From positions 248,001 through 312,000 of the forward strand of contig CANLVD010000004.1 of NCBI GenBank assembly GCA_947494445.1: 64,000 nucleotides of DNA. The letters run 5' to 3'. Source of the DNA: an uncultured Paracoccaceae bacterium. GTDB taxonomy: Bacteria; Pseudomonadota; Alphaproteobacteria; Rhodobacterales; Rhodobacteraceae. Under the pieces are notes generated by a model that saw nothing but the letters and a program-made list of their open reading frames with translations, did not search any database and had not been told where the DNA came from. Positions 52,722-64,000 of the stretch are shown here, piece after piece. Each line of letters starts with the position of its first letter. Position 1 is the first letter of the stretch. Position numbers and translations under genes: made by a program.

Positions 52722-53392
52722 CCTTCTCTTTGGTTGCCCGCTGTTCTGAGACCGGCATGTTCGGGGTGGCAATTGCGTCTTCCTCCCCGGCTGTGGCCGC
52801 GCGCTGTTCCTACACCAGAGCAGGCGTGGGAGCGGTTGCGTCACAGAACGTCACCGACCCCCGGCTTGGGCCACTGGCCCTGAATTTGATGGCGGATGGA
52901 TACTCGGCACCAGAGGCAATTCGCGAGATTCAATCCACCTCGGACAACCTGCCCTATCGGCAGATTCTGGCGATTGATCTGCAAGGACGTACCGGCATTC
53001 ATTCTGGTGACAAGTCGCTGGGCATCTGGGCCGAGGCCGCAGGAAAGGACGTCGCATCAGGCGGCAATCTGCTGGCAGGCGAGAGCGTACCGCAAGCGAT
53101 TGTTGCAGGCTTCGAGGCATCCAATGGTCACCTTGGTGACCGCCTGATCATTGCCATGCGCGCAGGGTTGGTCGCAGGCGGCGAGGCAGGGCCGATCCAT
53201 TCAGCAGGTCTGCAACTGGCAGATCAAGAGAGCTGGCCGCTGGCCGATTTGCGGTGCGACTGGACGGAAGACTGCCCGATCGACGCCATCGCTAAAGCCT
53301 GGAAGATCTACAAACCCCAGATGGCTGATTATGTCGGCCGTGCACTGAACCCGGCAGGCGCACCGTCCTATGGGGTGCCGGGCGATCAATGA
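52718..53392 (+). CDS. DUF1028 family protein (Ntn-hydrolase-like)
   Basis: This 224-residue protein starts MTFSLVARCSETGMFGVAIA, SSSPAVAARCSYTRAGVGAV and ASQNVTDPRLGPLALNLMAD, matching the DUF1028 group, whose fold is Ntn-hydrolase-like. The true activity is unknown; homologs occur near amino acid and oxygenase operons. It overlaps ridA by 4 bp and ends 5 bp before the convergent folC stop. Confidence 0.9.
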   Translation: MTFSLVARCSETGMFGVAIASSSPAVAARCSYTRAGVGAVASQNVTDPRLGPLALNLMADGYSAPEAIREIQSTSDNLPYRQILAIDLQGRTGIHSGDKSLGIWAEAAGKDVASGGNLLAGESVPQAIVAGFEASNGHLGDRLIIAMRAGLVAGGEAGPIHSAGLQLADQESWPLADLRCDWTEDCPIDAIAKAWKIYKPQMADYVGRALNPAGAPSYGVPGDQ

Positions 53393-53397
53393 CCGGC

Positions 53398-54666
53398 TCA
53401 GCCGTGATCCCGGAGCACATTTCCCGCCAGATACAGCGAGCCTGCGATCAGAATGCGGGCGGTCGGATCAATGGCCGCGATCCGCGAAAGAGCCTGCTCG
53501 ATGGTGTCTGCCGGATGGGCCTGAACACCTGCACGGGCTGCGGCCTCAGCCGTTTCTTCGGCACTTAGCGTGGCGGTCTCTTCAGGGATGGAAATCGACT
53601 GCAAGCTTTCCACCTTGCCCTTGAAATGCGCCAGATATCCGCCCGCGTCCTTGGTGCGCAGCATACCGCAGATCATGTGCAGGGGTCGCTTTGGCAATCG
53701 CTCCAGCGCTTCTGTCAGGGCCGCACCCGCTGCCGGGTTGTGACCACCGTCAAGCCAAAGCTCAGCATTGGGCAGGCTCTCGACAAAGGGACCGGATTTC
53801 AGGCGCTGTAGCCGCGCGGGCCATTCGGCCTGGGACACCGCTGCGTCCGCATCGCCTGCGCCAAGTTGCCTCAATGCTGCAATGGCGGCACCTGCATTGC
53901 CGACCTGATGTGCCCCGATCAGGTTGGGCAGCGGCAGATCAAGCAACCCGTCCTCGTCCTGATAGGCCATGCGCCCATGCTCCTCCCAGACCTGCCAGTC
54001 GCGGTTCTGGATCAGGAGCGGCGCACCAACACGCGCGGCCTGTGCCTCAATCGCGTCCAGCGCGGCATCTTCCTGAGAGGACACAATGCAGGTCACTCCG
54101 CGTTTCAGGATGCCTGCCTTCTCATGGGCAATCTCGGCCAGTGTGTCGCCCAGAAACTGCTGATGATCGAGCGAAACAGGCGTGATCACCGTAAGCGCCG
54201 GCTGGTCAATCACGTTGGTTGCATCAACCCGCCCGCCAAGCCCCACCTCAAGCAGGGTGAAATCTGCCTTGCTGCGCGCGAAGGCCAGCATGGCGGCCGC
54301 GGTCGTGATCTCGAAATAGGTGATAGGCTGGCCCTGATTGGCAGTCTCGCATTCCTCAAGAATGGCTGCCAGATCGGCCTCGGAAATCAGGTCACCCGCG
54401 ACTCGGATGCGCTCGTGAAACCGCGCGAGATGAGGCGATGTATAGGCATGCACCTGCTTGTCCGCACCTTCAAGCCCTGCCCGGATCATTGCCTGGGTTG
54501 AGCCCTTGCCGTTGGTGCCAGCCAGATGGATGACCGGCGGCAGGTCGCGTTCAGGGTGTCCCAAGGCCGCCAGAAGGCGCTCAATCCGGGTCAATTCCAG
54601 ATCGATCACCTTGGGGTGCAGGGACATCAGACGCGACAGGATGGCGTCGCTGTGCCCGCGGCTCAC
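53398..54666 (-). CDS. folC: Bifunctional dihydrofolate synthase / folylpolyglutamate synthase
   Basis: This 422-residue Mur-ligase fold enzyme has the P-loop [20 protein letters not shown], then [60 protein letters not shown] and [18 protein letters not shown]. It makes dihydrofolate and adds glutamates to folates. The start is a GTG at 54666 that overlaps the accD stop by 4 bp; accD-folC is a common operon. Confidence 0.95.
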   Translation of the reverse strand: MSRGHSDAILSRLMSLHPKVIDLELTRIERLLAALGHPERDLPPVIHLAGTNGKGSTQAMIRAGLEGADKQVHAYTSPHLARFHERIRVAGDLISEADLAAILEECETANQGQPITYFEITTAAAMLAFARSKADFTLLEVGLGGRVDATNVIDQPALTVITPVSLDHQQFLGDTLAEIAHEKAGILKRGVTCIVSSQEDAALDAIEAQAARVGAPLLIQNRDWQVWEEHGRMAYQDEDGLLDLPLPNLIGAHQVGNAGAAIAALRQLGAGDADAAVSQAEWPARLQRLKSGPFVESLPNAELWLDGGHNPAAGAALTEALERLPKRPLHMICGMLRTKDAGGYLAHFKGKVESLQSISIPEETATLSAEETAEAAARAGVQAHPADTIEQALSRIAAIDPTARILIAGSLYLAGNVLRDHG

Positions 54667-55589
54667 GACGCGGTGGTCTCCGCCACCTGTGGCAGCGCGT
54701 CCATATCAGCAGGTGGTGGCAGATCACCATGCACCATGGGCGGCTGGTTCATCATGAAACGCAGCAGCACGGCGATCTCTTCGCGCATGTCCTTGCGGTG
54801 CACCACCCGGTCCAGCATCCCGTGTTCCAACAGGTATTCTGCCCGCTGAAAGCCTTCGGGCAGTTGTTCCCGGATGGTCTGCTCGATCACGCGCGGTCCG
54901 GCAAAACAGATCAGTGCATTGGGCTCGGCAATCTGCACATCGCCCAACATTGCATAGCTGGCGGTCACGCCACCTGTGGTGGGATGGGTCAGGATCACGA
55001 TATAGGGCAGGCCCGCTTCCTTGAGCATTTGCACAGCCACGGTCGTGCGTGGCATCTGCATCAGCGACAGGATGCCCTCCTGCATCCGAGCACCACCTGC
55101 GGCCGAGAACAGCACGAAGGGCGAGCCGGTTGCCACCGCACGCTCGGCTCCGGCCAGAATCGCATTGCCCACGGCCATACCCATGGAGCCGCCCATGAAG
55201 CTGAAATCCTGCGCGGCCGAGACGCAGTGCAGACGCCCGATCTCGCCTTCGACCACCAGCATCGCTTCGCCTTTGCCGGTTGATTTGCGGGCATCCTTCA
55301 GACGGTCAGTGTAGCGTTTGGAATCACGAAACCCCAGTGGGTCGGCCACAGGTTCGCGAACCTTGACCTCAGTGAAGATACCGCCGTCGAACAAGGCCCG
55401 GAACCGGTCAACCGGTGCCAGATACATATGGTGCTGGCAGGACGGGCAGACGTTCAGATTGCTGCTCAGTTCCCGGTGAAACAACATGGTTCCGCATTCA
55501 GTACATTTCTGCCAAAGATTGTCCGGCACTTCCCGGCGTGAAAACAGGGAGTTGATCTTGGGGCGGACGTAGTTGGAAATCCAGTTCAT
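54663..55589 (-). CDS. accD: Acetyl-CoA carboxylase carboxyltransferase beta subunit
   Basis: This 308-residue subunit has the N-terminal zinc ribbon [20 protein letters not shown] (then PSC), followed by the carboxyltransferase core ([48 protein letters not shown]-like [40 protein letters not shown]). It catalyses malonyl-CoA formation together with AccA, which is not in the window. The length fits AccD. Confidence 0.97.
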   Translation of the reverse strand: MNWISNYVRPKINSLFSRREVPDNLWQKCTECGTMLFHRELSSNLNVCPSCQHHMYLAPVDRFRALFDGGIFTEVKVREPVADPLGFRDSKRYTDRLKDARKSTGKGEAMLVVEGEIGRLHCVSAAQDFSFMGGSMGMAVGNAILAGAERAVATGSPFVLFSAAGGARMQEGILSLMQMPRTTVAVQMLKEAGLPYIVILTHPTTGGVTASYAMLGDVQIAEPNALICFAGPRVIEQTIREQLPEGFQRAEYLLEHGMLDRVVHRKDMREEIAVLLRFMMNQPPMVHGDLPPPADMDALPQVAETTAS

Positions 55590-55651
55590 GTGAACCTGCC
55601 GAGCAGTGAAAGTCAGGCTCTAGATAGGCCGGGGCCGCGCCGAATGCAATC

Positions 55652-56557
55652 TCAGCCGCGTCGCCAACGCAGAACGGCCAGATAGACTGCATAGATGCCC
55701 AGAAGCACACAAAACGACGTCAGCAATGCGCGGCGCACGGCATCGGGGTCGGTCATGTCAACATTCAGGTGATAAAGCGACAGGCCCGACAATTCTCCCG
55801 GCAGACTGAGGATGAAGATGGCAAAAACGTTGTTGGCGAAATGCACGCCCATGGCCGCTGACAGATTGCCCGAGCGAATGGTGATGTCGGAAAGAACCAA
55901 ACCCATCAGCGTTGCAATGGCGACAGCAATCCATGCGTTTTGTCCAAAGCTCGACGGGCTGTAGTGCATTGCCCCGAACAGAAGCGAAGGCAGCACCCAC
56001 CAGATCAGGCGATTGTCGAACCGTGCCGCCAGTTGCTGTAAAAGATACCCGCGAAACACCAATTCCTCGGCAGCGGTTTGCAGCACCAACAGAACAAGGA
56101 TCGGCACGGCCCAAAGTGCGACCGTTCCAAGGCTTTGCGCGCGGACCGGATCACCGATCAGCATGTCGATCAGAAACCCGATCATGGTCAGCAGGAACAC
56201 CAGAAAGGCCGCTGCCAGATAGGGGGCTTTGAGGAACCCGTGCGGCCCGATGAGCGAGACAAAACTGCGCCGGTGCAGCAATTTCACCAGCGGGATCAGG
56301 CACAGCGGCAAGACCGCCAGCGTGGCCAGCGCCATCCCCAGAAACGCTGGCGTGAAGCGCGTCACGCCCGCCTCGGTCGTGGCCATGTCAAACCCGGCTG
56401 CGAGAAACAGCATCAGCAACAAAAGCGAAGTGAGCAGATACCAGCCACCGATCACCACCACACCGATCAGTGTTTTCCATATCTGCGCCTGCGCGCGTGC
56501 CGGCGACAGGAAAGCCTCAAACTCCGGTGTATTTTTCTGCGGCAGAATGGACTGCAT
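55652..56557 (-). CDS. CPBP family intramembrane metalloprotease
   Basis: This protein of about 301 residues has at least seven membrane helices and the CPBP/CAAX-protease motifs EELVFRGYLLQQL (E-E-x-x-x-R), FGAMHYSPSSFG and HFANNVFAI. It may process prenylated or other substrates, or regulate signalling; the target is unknown. The start at ATG 56557 (MQSILPQK) is preferred over 56569, which has its GAGG directly adjacent. It is divergent from the LuxR gene. Confidence 0.87.
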   Translation of the reverse strand: MQSILPQKNTPEFEAFLSPARAQAQIWKTLIGVVVIGGWYLLTSLLLLMLFLAAGFDMATTEAGVTRFTPAFLGMALATLAVLPLCLIPLVKLLHRRSFVSLIGPHGFLKAPYLAAAFLVFLLTMIGFLIDMLIGDPVRAQSLGTVALWAVPILVLLVLQTAAEELVFRGYLLQQLAARFDNRLIWWVLPSLLFGAMHYSPSSFGQNAWIAVAIATLMGLVLSDITIRSGNLSAAMGVHFANNVFAIFILSLPGELSGLSLYHLNVDMTDPDAVRRALLTSFCVLLGIYAVYLAVLRWRRG

Positions 56558-56656
56558 GGAAATCGACATCCTCAAGATCCTTTTGGTCTCAGCATTCCCT
56601 CCGAGCCCTTTTTGTGCAATGATGACTCTGGATAATCGGACAGATTTCAGCAAAAC

Positions 56657-56670
56657 TTGACCCTACGTCA
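56657..56670 (+). repeat. TTGACCCTACG repeat left of the LuxR gene
   Basis: TTGACCCTACGTCA lies 27 bp before the GTG of the LuxR gene. A near-identical copy (TTGACCCTACGACA) follows the stop at 57459-57472. This is a direct repeat of 13 identical bases out of 14. Confidence 0.5.
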
Positions 56671-56697
56671 TATTAGTGGGTCTGGAGTGGGTAGCCG

Positions 56698-57453
56698 GTG
56701 ACCTCGAAAAGCGAAATCAGTGACAGGCTCGCGCTTGATGCGTTCCTGAAACAGGTAGAGACCGCGCGCTGGCCAGAAGAGATCTGGCGCAGCTTCCTGA
56801 GCTATGTCCGCAGCTGTGGCGTGTCCATGGTCAGCTACCACCACCTGCCGCCACCCGGCACCCAGTCCGGGGAGAAAATTCGCGTTGTCGCCGATGGCTA
56901 TCCGGAGGGGTGGACGAAGGATTACATCCTGAGCAAGGCCTATCTGAAGGATCCGATCACCAATTTTTCGGCCCGGTCAACGGAACCGTTTTTCTGGAGT
57001 GACATCGACAAGCTGGTCACACTCAGCAAGCAGGATCGCGACTATCTTGACCGGGGCCGCGCTGCAGGGCTGCGGGATGGTCTGGCAGTTCAGGCCTATG
57101 GTCCGGGCGGACGCAACGGCTATTTCGGACTGGGCTTTACGGATGCGAATCGCCAACAGGTGGCTGACGCCATGCGCGATCTGAAATGGGCCTGTCAGGT
57201 CGCCCATCAAGCCTATTGCGGCCAATTGCAGTTCGTCCTGCCCGACCCGCCCGTTTTGTCGGAGCGAGAGCGGGATGTCCTGAAATGGATGGCACGGGGC
57301 AAAAGCAACACGGTGATCGCGCAGATCCTGAACCTTTCACCCCATACGGTGGATGCTTATGTCCGCCGGATCTTTCAGAAATTTGGAACCAACGACCGGG
57401 TGTCGGCAGCCGTCGCTGCTGTCGGAGCCGGTCTGATCATGAGCACCGAGTGA
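56698..57453 (+). CDS. LuxR-family transcriptional regulator with autoinducer-binding domain (solo)
   Basis: This 251-residue protein has an N-terminal autoinducer domain with the residue pattern W-x3-Y-x8-D-P-x13-W (GWTKDYILSKAYLKDPI, then FFWSD), which in TraR-type proteins forms the acyl-homoserine lactone pocket. The C-terminal GerE helix-turn-helix is LSERERDVLKWMARGKSNTV plus AQILNLSPHTVDAYVRRIF. No luxI synthase occurs in the window, so it is an orphan. The start is a GTG. Confidence 0.92.
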   Translation: MTSKSEISDRLALDAFLKQVETARWPEEIWRSFLSYVRSCGVSMVSYHHLPPPGTQSGEKIRVVADGYPEGWTKDYILSKAYLKDPITNFSARSTEPFFWSDIDKLVTLSKQDRDYLDRGRAAGLRDGLAVQAYGPGGRNGYFGLGFTDANRQQVADAMRDLKWACQVAHQAYCGQLQFVLPDPPVLSERERDVLKWMARGKSNTVIAQILNLSPHTVDAYVRRIFQKFGTNDRVSAAVAAVGAGLIMSTE

Positions 57454-57458
57454 ACGCT

Positions 57459-57472
57459 TTGACCCTACGACA
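57459..57472 (+). repeat. TTGACCCTACG repeat right of the LuxR gene
   Basis: TTGACCCTACGACA, 6 bp after the LuxR stop, is the partner of the copy at 56657. It is followed by two CACGTG hexamers (57473-57478 and 57482-57487). Confidence 0.5.
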
Positions 57473-57487
57473 CCACGTGAACACGTG

Positions 57488-57865
57488 ACACAGGCTTCGT
57501 CTCTGGCGTCAAAGCGCTTTGGCCACTACCTACGCTCGGCGCTTGTATCGCGCAAATGGCATGCAATCCCCGAATTAACCCCAATGTTCGGAACGAGGCA
57601 TGCCGTCTGTCTGTCAATAGTTGGACGACCGCGTCTTCGTGCCCCCAGAGATTCGGCGGTGATGCTTTTGCATTCCTTCATCAATTGGCAGCGCTTCTGC
57701 GTTCGGATCCCCAAACGTCCGAATTCGCAGACGGCGGGTCCCGTAGCCCCAAGCTGGGACCCGCCACCTTAATAGCCCGTGCAATCAGCTTGAGTTCCGT
57801 CAAGCCTCGCCCTATTCCTGCTCATCAGGCAACAGCAGATTACCAGACAAGGGGGGCATCGGCCC
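57488..57865. other. Non-coding interval before ilvD
   Basis: About 380 bp with no supported reading frame and no strong hairpin. I see no leader-peptide attenuator with runs of Ile/Val/Leu codons. The ilvD ribosome site (AAGGGGGG at 57851) is at its end. Confidence 0.45.
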
Positions 57866-59599
57866 ATGGACGCACCGCGTTTTGACAAGAGCAGACTTCC
57901 AAGCCGTCACGTGACCGAAGGGCCCGAGCGGGCACCGCATCGGTCCTATCTCTATGCGATGGGACTGAGTGAGGCCGAGATCCATCAGCCGCTGATCGGC
58001 GTGGCCACCTGCTGGAACGAGGCGGCACCGTGCAACATCGCGCTCAACCGTCAGGCACAGTCGGTCAAGCTGGGCGTGAAAACCGCCATGGGCACGCCGC
58101 GTGAGTTTACGACAATCACCGTCACCGACGGGATCGCGATGGGCCATGAGGGTATGCGCTCGTCACTCGTCAGCCGCGAGGCGATTGCCGACACGGTCGA
58201 GTTGACCATGCGGGGCCATTGCTATGATGCACTCGTGGGTCTTGCGGGCTGCGACAAATCCTTGCCCGGCATGATGATGGCAATGGTGCGTCTGAACGTG
58301 CCGTCGGTCTTCATCTACGGCGGTTCGATCCTGCCGGGACGGCTCGATGGCAAGGACGTGACCGTCCAGGATGTATTCGAGGCGGTCGGCAAGCATCAGG
58401 CAGGCGAGATGAGCACTTGCGAGCTGGAAAAACTCGAAGCTGTTGCCTGTCCTTCTGCCGGGGCGTGTGGTGGGCAGTTCACAGCCAACACCATGGCCTG
58501 TGTGTCCGAGGCCATTGGCCTCGCCCTGCCAAATTCTGCCGGTGCACCTGCACCCTATGAAAGCCGCGACCAGTATTCCGAAGCCTCAGGCCAGGCCGTC
58601 ATGCATTTGCTTGAGCGCAACATCCGCGCGCGTGACATCGTCACCCGCAAATCGCTGGAAAACGCGGCCCGCGTCGTGGCCTGCACTGGCGGCTCGACCA
58701 ATGCTGGCCTTCATCTGCCAGCGATTGCCCATGAGGCCGGCATCGATTTCTTCCTTGATGATGTCTGCGAGATCTTCCGTGACACGCCGTATTTCGTCGA
58801 CCTCAAGCCCGGCGGTGCCTATGTCGCCAAGGATCTTTACGAGGCAGGCGGTGTGCCCGTTGTCATGAAGGAACTGCGCAAGGCCGGACTGATCCACGAG
58901 GATTGCATGACCGCCACCGGCCGCTCCATGGGAGAAGAGATCGACCGCGTCAACCGCGAGGCTGATGGCAAGGTCATCTACCCGGTCGAGACCCCGATCA
59001 CCCCCACCGGCGGTGTGGTCGGTCTGAAAGGCAACCTTGCACCAAACGGGGCCATCGTGAAGGTCGCAGGCATTCCCAGCGAGCTTCAGCGATTCACTGG
59101 CCCTGCCAACGTCTTTGAATGCGAAGAAGACGCCTTCGAGGCCGTCCAGAAGCGTGAGTACAAGGAAGGCGAAGTCATCGTCATCCGCAATGAAGGCCCA
59201 TCAGGTGGGCCGGGCATGCGTGAAATGCTGGCGACCACGGCTGCGATTTCCGGTCAGGGCATGGGCAAGAAAGTGGCACTGATCACCGACGGTCGCTTCT
59301 CCGGCGCGACACGCGGTTTCTGTGTGGGCCATGTCGGGCCAGAGGCCGCGCATTGCGGTCCGATTGGCCTGCTGAAAGATGGCGACATGATCACCATCGA
59401 TGCGATCACAGGCGAGATTTCGGTCGATCTGACCGACGCCGAGCTTGAGGCGCGCAAGGCCGACTGGAAAGGTCCGCGCGACACGATCTATGCGTCAGGT
59501 GCCTTGTGGAAATACGCGCAGATCGTGGGCGAGACCCACAAGGGTGCAGTGACCCATCCGGGCGGCGCGGCTGAAAAACATGTGTATGCCGACCTGTAA
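57866..59599 (+). CDS. ilvD: Dihydroxy-acid dehydratase
   Basis: This 577-residue IlvD/Edd-family dehydratase has a [Fe-S] Cys in [16 protein letters not shown], then [40 protein letters not shown] and [20 protein letters not shown] with the second Cys, [20 protein letters not shown] near the end. It is the third enzyme of branched-chain amino acid synthesis. Length and motifs fit IlvD. It is followed by an overlapping lipoprotein gene. Confidence 0.93.
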   Translation: MDAPRFDKSRLPSRHVTEGPERAPHRSYLYAMGLSEAEIHQPLIGVATCWNEAAPCNIALNRQAQSVKLGVKTAMGTPREFTTITVTDGIAMGHEGMRSSLVSREAIADTVELTMRGHCYDALVGLAGCDKSLPGMMMAMVRLNVPSVFIYGGSILPGRLDGKDVTVQDVFEAVGKHQAGEMSTCELEKLEAVACPSAGACGGQFTANTMACVSEAIGLALPNSAGAPAPYESRDQYSEASGQAVMHLLERNIRARDIVTRKSLENAARVVACTGGSTNAGLHLPAIAHEAGIDFFLDDVCEIFRDTPYFVDLKPGGAYVAKDLYEAGGVPVVMKELRKAGLIHEDCMTATGRSMGEEIDRVNREADGKVIYPVETPITPTGGVVGLKGNLAPNGAIVKVAGIPSELQRFTGPANVFECEEDAFEAVQKREYKEGEVIVIRNEGPSGGPGMREMLATTAAISGQGMGKKVALITDGRFSGATRGFCVGHVGPEAAHCGPIGLLKDGDMITIDAITGEISVDLTDAELEARKADWKGPRDTIYASGALWKYAQIVGETHKGAVTHPGGAAEKHVYADL

Positions 59600-60188
59600 G
59601 GCGGTTCTTGCGGGTCTTTGCCTGCTGGCTCTCACCGGCTGTTCAAGCGGCGTGTCTGTCACGGCAACAGACCGCATGGACATTCGGGTGGGTGGCACGA
59701 ACCTGACCATGGCGGCCCCTGCCGGTCTGTGTTTCGATCCGCGCAGCACCGACAGGAACCGCTCGGGCGTTACGTTCCTGTTCGCGGATTGTGCCCTGAC
59801 CGATGCCGCGCCGTCGCAAAGCCTGTCCCTCAAAGGGGTGGTGACCGCGCATGTCTCAAACGACGGCTTGCCGGGCACGCTTGAGGATCTGGGGGATTTC
59901 CTGACCTCCGAGGGCGGTCTGGCACTGCTGGGGTCAGCCAAGGTTCTGGACCGCCGCATTTCCAACAACGCGCTTCTGATCAAGACGGAAGGGCAGGCTC
60001 CAGGTGGTCTTCCGGGCGCCTCCACGATCATGTGGCGCAGTTTTTCCGACCTCAAGGGCAAGCTGTTCACGCTGAGTTACATCGGCTTTCGGGGTGCCCG
60101 TCTGGGGGATGAGGCCGCGATTTCCCTCTTGCACAGCATCACCGACACGATCCGTGCCGCCAATGCCGAAGCCGCCCCCGATGCCTGA
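59586..60188 (+). CDS. Lipoprotein, function unknown
   Basis: This protein of about 200 residues has a lipobox at residues 13-18 ([10 protein letters not shown]), so it is likely anchored in the outer or inner membrane facing the periplasm. The mature part contains a repeat-free alpha/beta pattern ([60 protein letters not shown]). I cannot name a family. The ATG at 59586 overlaps the ilvD end by 14 bp, and its stop overlaps the next gene start by 8 bp. Confidence 0.7.
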   Translation: MPTCKAVLAGLCLLALTGCSSGVSVTATDRMDIRVGGTNLTMAAPAGLCFDPRSTDRNRSGVTFLFADCALTDAAPSQSLSLKGVVTAHVSNDGLPGTLEDLGDFLTSEGGLALLGSAKVLDRRISNNALLIKTEGQAPGGLPGASTIMWRSFSDLKGKLFTLSYIGFRGARLGDEAAISLLHSITDTIRAANAEAAPDA

Positions 60189-60738
60189 GACCACGGTTCC
60201 ACTGCCTGCAACGGCTGCGGATTGGAAGGTGGCACCGGATGCCTGTGACCTGTTCAAGCGCTATCATCCCCGGCATTCCAGCGGCCTTGTGGCGAATGGA
60301 ACGAAGCTGAGCGATCTGGTCACGCTCCATCACGATGGAAAACAAGATCCGGAGGCTCTGCAGACCGAAACCGGATTGTCCCTGACCACCAGCAGTTTCG
60401 ACGGTAGTTTTCTGTCACTGGCCTTTGGCCTGACGCCGATGATGATCGCGACGACCCGCCCGCATCATCTGATCCGCCTGTCGACAGAAATAATGCTTGA
60501 GCCACCCTGCCCGGCCTTTGGGCGCCTCACACTGGAAAGCGGCCCCAACCGTGAGGAATACCCGTTCGAGATTTTCGAAACTGCCCCAGCCCTGCTTGAA
60601 TGGGACCTGCATTTCACGTCCTTTGATCCCCTGCAGGCCCGGGACATCTGGGTCGATCTGATTTTCAATCCCGGACCGGACACACGGATTGATTTGGGTG
60701 AAGTCATCCTGCTGCGACATCCACGCGCCCGTTTCTGA
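60181..60738 (+). CDS. DUF6478-like family protein
   Basis: This 185-residue protein has CDLFKRYHPRHSSGLVANGT, FDGSFLSLAFGLTPMMIATT, LSTEIMLEPPCPAFGRLTLE and WVDLIFNPGPDTRIDLGEVI near the C-terminus. It resembles a conserved Rhodobacterales protein family (DUF6478) of unknown function; the match is tentative. No signal peptide. It overlaps the lipoprotein gene by 8 bp, so the two are coupled. Confidence 0.55.
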   Translation: MPETTVPLPATAADWKVAPDACDLFKRYHPRHSSGLVANGTKLSDLVTLHHDGKQDPEALQTETGLSLTTSSFDGSFLSLAFGLTPMMIATTRPHHLIRLSTEIMLEPPCPAFGRLTLESGPNREEYPFEIFETAPALLEWDLHFTSFDPLQARDIWVDLIFNPGPDTRIDLGEVILLRHPRARF

Positions 60739-60750
60739 GACCGAACCCGT

Positions 60751-61635
60751 TCAGACCCTTGATGTGCGAACGATCTCGGCGACACGTTGCAGTTGTGGGG
60801 CAAGCGGGCTGGATCTGCGCCAGATCATGCCGACGCTGCGCATCGGTTGCGGCTCGGAAAAGCGGCCGATGCTGACTGGTGCTGACCGGGTTTCCACAGC
60901 CACCGCCATTTCCGGGATCAGCGTTGCCCCGATACCCGCACCGACCATCTGCACCAGTGTCGACAGGGTGCTGCCGTCCAGCCCCTTGCGCAGCCGCGCC
61001 GTTTCCACATTGCAAAAAGACAGCGCCTGATCACGGAAGCAATGCCCCTCTTCCAGCAGCAGAAGGCGCATCTCGGTCAGGTCCTCCCGGTTCGGCACGG
61101 GCTTGTCCGCGTCATCCTGTGGACGCACGAGCAGCAACGCTTCATCAAAGAGCGGCACTTCAGTCAGAGAGGGATCGACCACCGGCAGAGCCACAATGGC
61201 GGCATCCAGAGTGCCTTCCGACAACTCTTCCACCAATCGCTGGGTCAGGGTTTCGCGCACATGCACGTCCAGTTCCGGAAACTGGGCCGTCAGACTGGCG
61301 ATCAGATTGGGCAGAAGATAGGGCGCAATCGTGGGAATGATGCCAAGCCGCAGCCGCCCGCTCAGGCCCGGATCGGCGGCGCGGGCCATTTCGGCAAGAT
61401 CATCCACCCGGCCCAGAATATCACGGACCCGCTCGGCGAAATCCTCACCAAATCCGGTCAGGCGCACATATCTCGGTCCCCGCTCAAACAGGACCGTGCC
61501 AAGGCTTTCCTCAAGATCCTTGATCTGTACAGACAGCGCGGGCTGCGAGATTGCACAGGCGTCCGCCGCCCGTCCAAAATGCCCGTGGCGGGCGAGCGCC
61601 TCAAAATACCTGAGCTGTTTCAGCGTGATGTTCAT
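60751..61635 (-). CDS. oxyR: OxyR, LysR-type hydrogen peroxide sensor
   Basis: This 294-residue LysR regulator has the redox pair C199 and C208 in GHCFRDQALSFCN, in the same positions as in E. coli OxyR. The N-terminal helix-turn-helix is MNITLKQLRYFEALARHGHF, then GRAADACAISQPALSVQIKD. Oxidation forms a disulphide that activates peroxide-defence genes. It is divergent from katG, whose promoter region carries a candidate operator. Confidence 0.95.
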   Translation of the reverse strand: MNITLKQLRYFEALARHGHFGRAADACAISQPALSVQIKDLEESLGTVLFERGPRYVRLTGFGEDFAERVRDILGRVDDLAEMARAADPGLSGRLRLGIIPTIAPYLLPNLIASLTAQFPELDVHVRETLTQRLVEELSEGTLDAAIVALPVVDPSLTEVPLFDEALLLVRPQDDADKPVPNREDLTEMRLLLLEEGHCFRDQALSFCNVETARLRKGLDGSTLSTLVQMVGAGIGATLIPEMAVAVETRSAPVSIGRFSEPQPMRSVGMIWRRSSPLAPQLQRVAEIVRTSRV

Positions 61636-61647
61636 TATAATCCAAAA

Positions 61648-61663
61648 CTATCGTTATGATTAG
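61648..61663. promoter_or_regulatory. Candidate OxyR operator between oxyR and katG
   Basis: CTATCGTTATGATTAG (61648-61663) has dyad ends (CTA...TAG) and AT-rich spacing like LysR-type sites. It lies in the 109-bp interval between oxyR and katG. Confidence 0.4.
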
Positions 61664-61696
61664 AATTTGCAACTTAATCATATGGCTCGAATCTGA

Positions 61697-63946
<2,250 letters not shown>

Positions 63947-63960
63947 TCACCTGAACATTT

Positions 63961-63992
63961 GCCCGACCGGTTGCATGTCGCTCCGGTCGGGC
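63961..63992 (+). terminator. Hairpin after katG
   Basis: A perfect 10-bp stem, GCCCGACCGG (63961-63970) with CCGGTCGGGC (63983-63992), and a 12-nt loop, 14 bp after the stop. No T-run follows within the window, so termination may be Rho-assisted. Confidence 0.55.
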
Positions 63993-64000
63993 ATCACACA

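Noticed and set aside
56698-57453. LuxR/LuxI quorum pair
   Set aside because: No luxI-like synthase lies anywhere in the window; the neighbours are a CPBP protease and ilvD.

Overview
This 64 kb window is a GC-rich, densely coding stretch of an alphaproteobacterial chromosome. The genes point to the Rhodobacterales, most likely the Roseobacter group: ethylmalonyl-CoA pathway genes beside sdh, a pobA/pca aromatic cluster, tripartite tricarboxylate transporter (TTT) genes, coxD/coxE, DUF2161 and several protein families typical of that order. Genus and species cannot be fixed from the sequence alone. About 64 protein-coding genes and one tRNA (Tyr, GTA) are supported. No rRNA, CRISPR array, phage or intact insertion sequence was seen.

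Layout. 1-6158: central carbon metabolism. The minus strand carries sdhC-sdhD-sdhA (sdhA cut by the left edge), preceded by mesaconyl-CoA hydratase, a DUF1737 protein, NnrU and a (3S)-malyl-CoA thioesterase-like protein; mdh is on the plus strand. 6159-10627: a glycosyltransferase, a fluoroacetate-dehalogenase-like hydrolase, an orphan branched-chain amino acid type binding protein, an ornithine cyclodeaminase family protein and a PNPOx-like protein. 10792-15024: tyrosine catabolism (hpd, fahA) with a Rieske protein, a quinone-oxidoreductase-like protein and a VOC protein; no homogentisate dioxygenase is present. 15034-24533: an aromatic-acid block. pcaG, pcaH, pcaC, pobA, a PrpF/GalD-type tautomerase, a TctA-TctB fusion permease and TctC all run on the minus strand, with a divergent TctD/TctE-like two-component system at the head. 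24546-28333: an SLC13 permease and a phosphonate-monoester-hydrolase/sulfatase-like enzyme. 28518-30240: an AT-richer patch (LysR, small secreted protein) ending at the 3' end of tRNA-Tyr.

30401-38125: rlmB, small proteins, metY, a SIMPL protein and a 781-residue membrane protein with a PilP/GspC-like C-terminus. 38111-44069: molybdenum hydroxylase maturation (MoeA/MobA-like fusion, XdhC, CoxD, CoxE) without structural subunits. 44322-50368: PhaJ-like hydratase, ribF, DUF2161, a YcgN-like protein, threonine aldolase, an HCCA-isomerase-like protein, prs, and a GNAT gene broken by an in-frame stop. 50427-53392: a truncated hpaB-like gene before a Rieske oxygenase-RidA-DUF1028 operon. 53398-57453: folC, accD, a CPBP protease and a LuxR solo. 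57866-63946: ilvD, a lipoprotein, a second small protein, oxyR and divergent katG.

The observations I rate highest are: (i) a four-copy repeat that always follows a gene end in the same orientation and looks like a dispersed terminator family; (ii) the single-strand aromatic block that joins a TTT transporter and PrpF-type isomerase to pobA-pcaCHG; (iii) the 781-residue PilP/GspC-like protein with no secretion genes nearby; (iv) the nonsense mutation in the GNAT gene and the truncated hpaB; (v) the paired direct and inverted repeats in front of sdhC. All functions are inferred from reading motifs and gene order; no database search was run.
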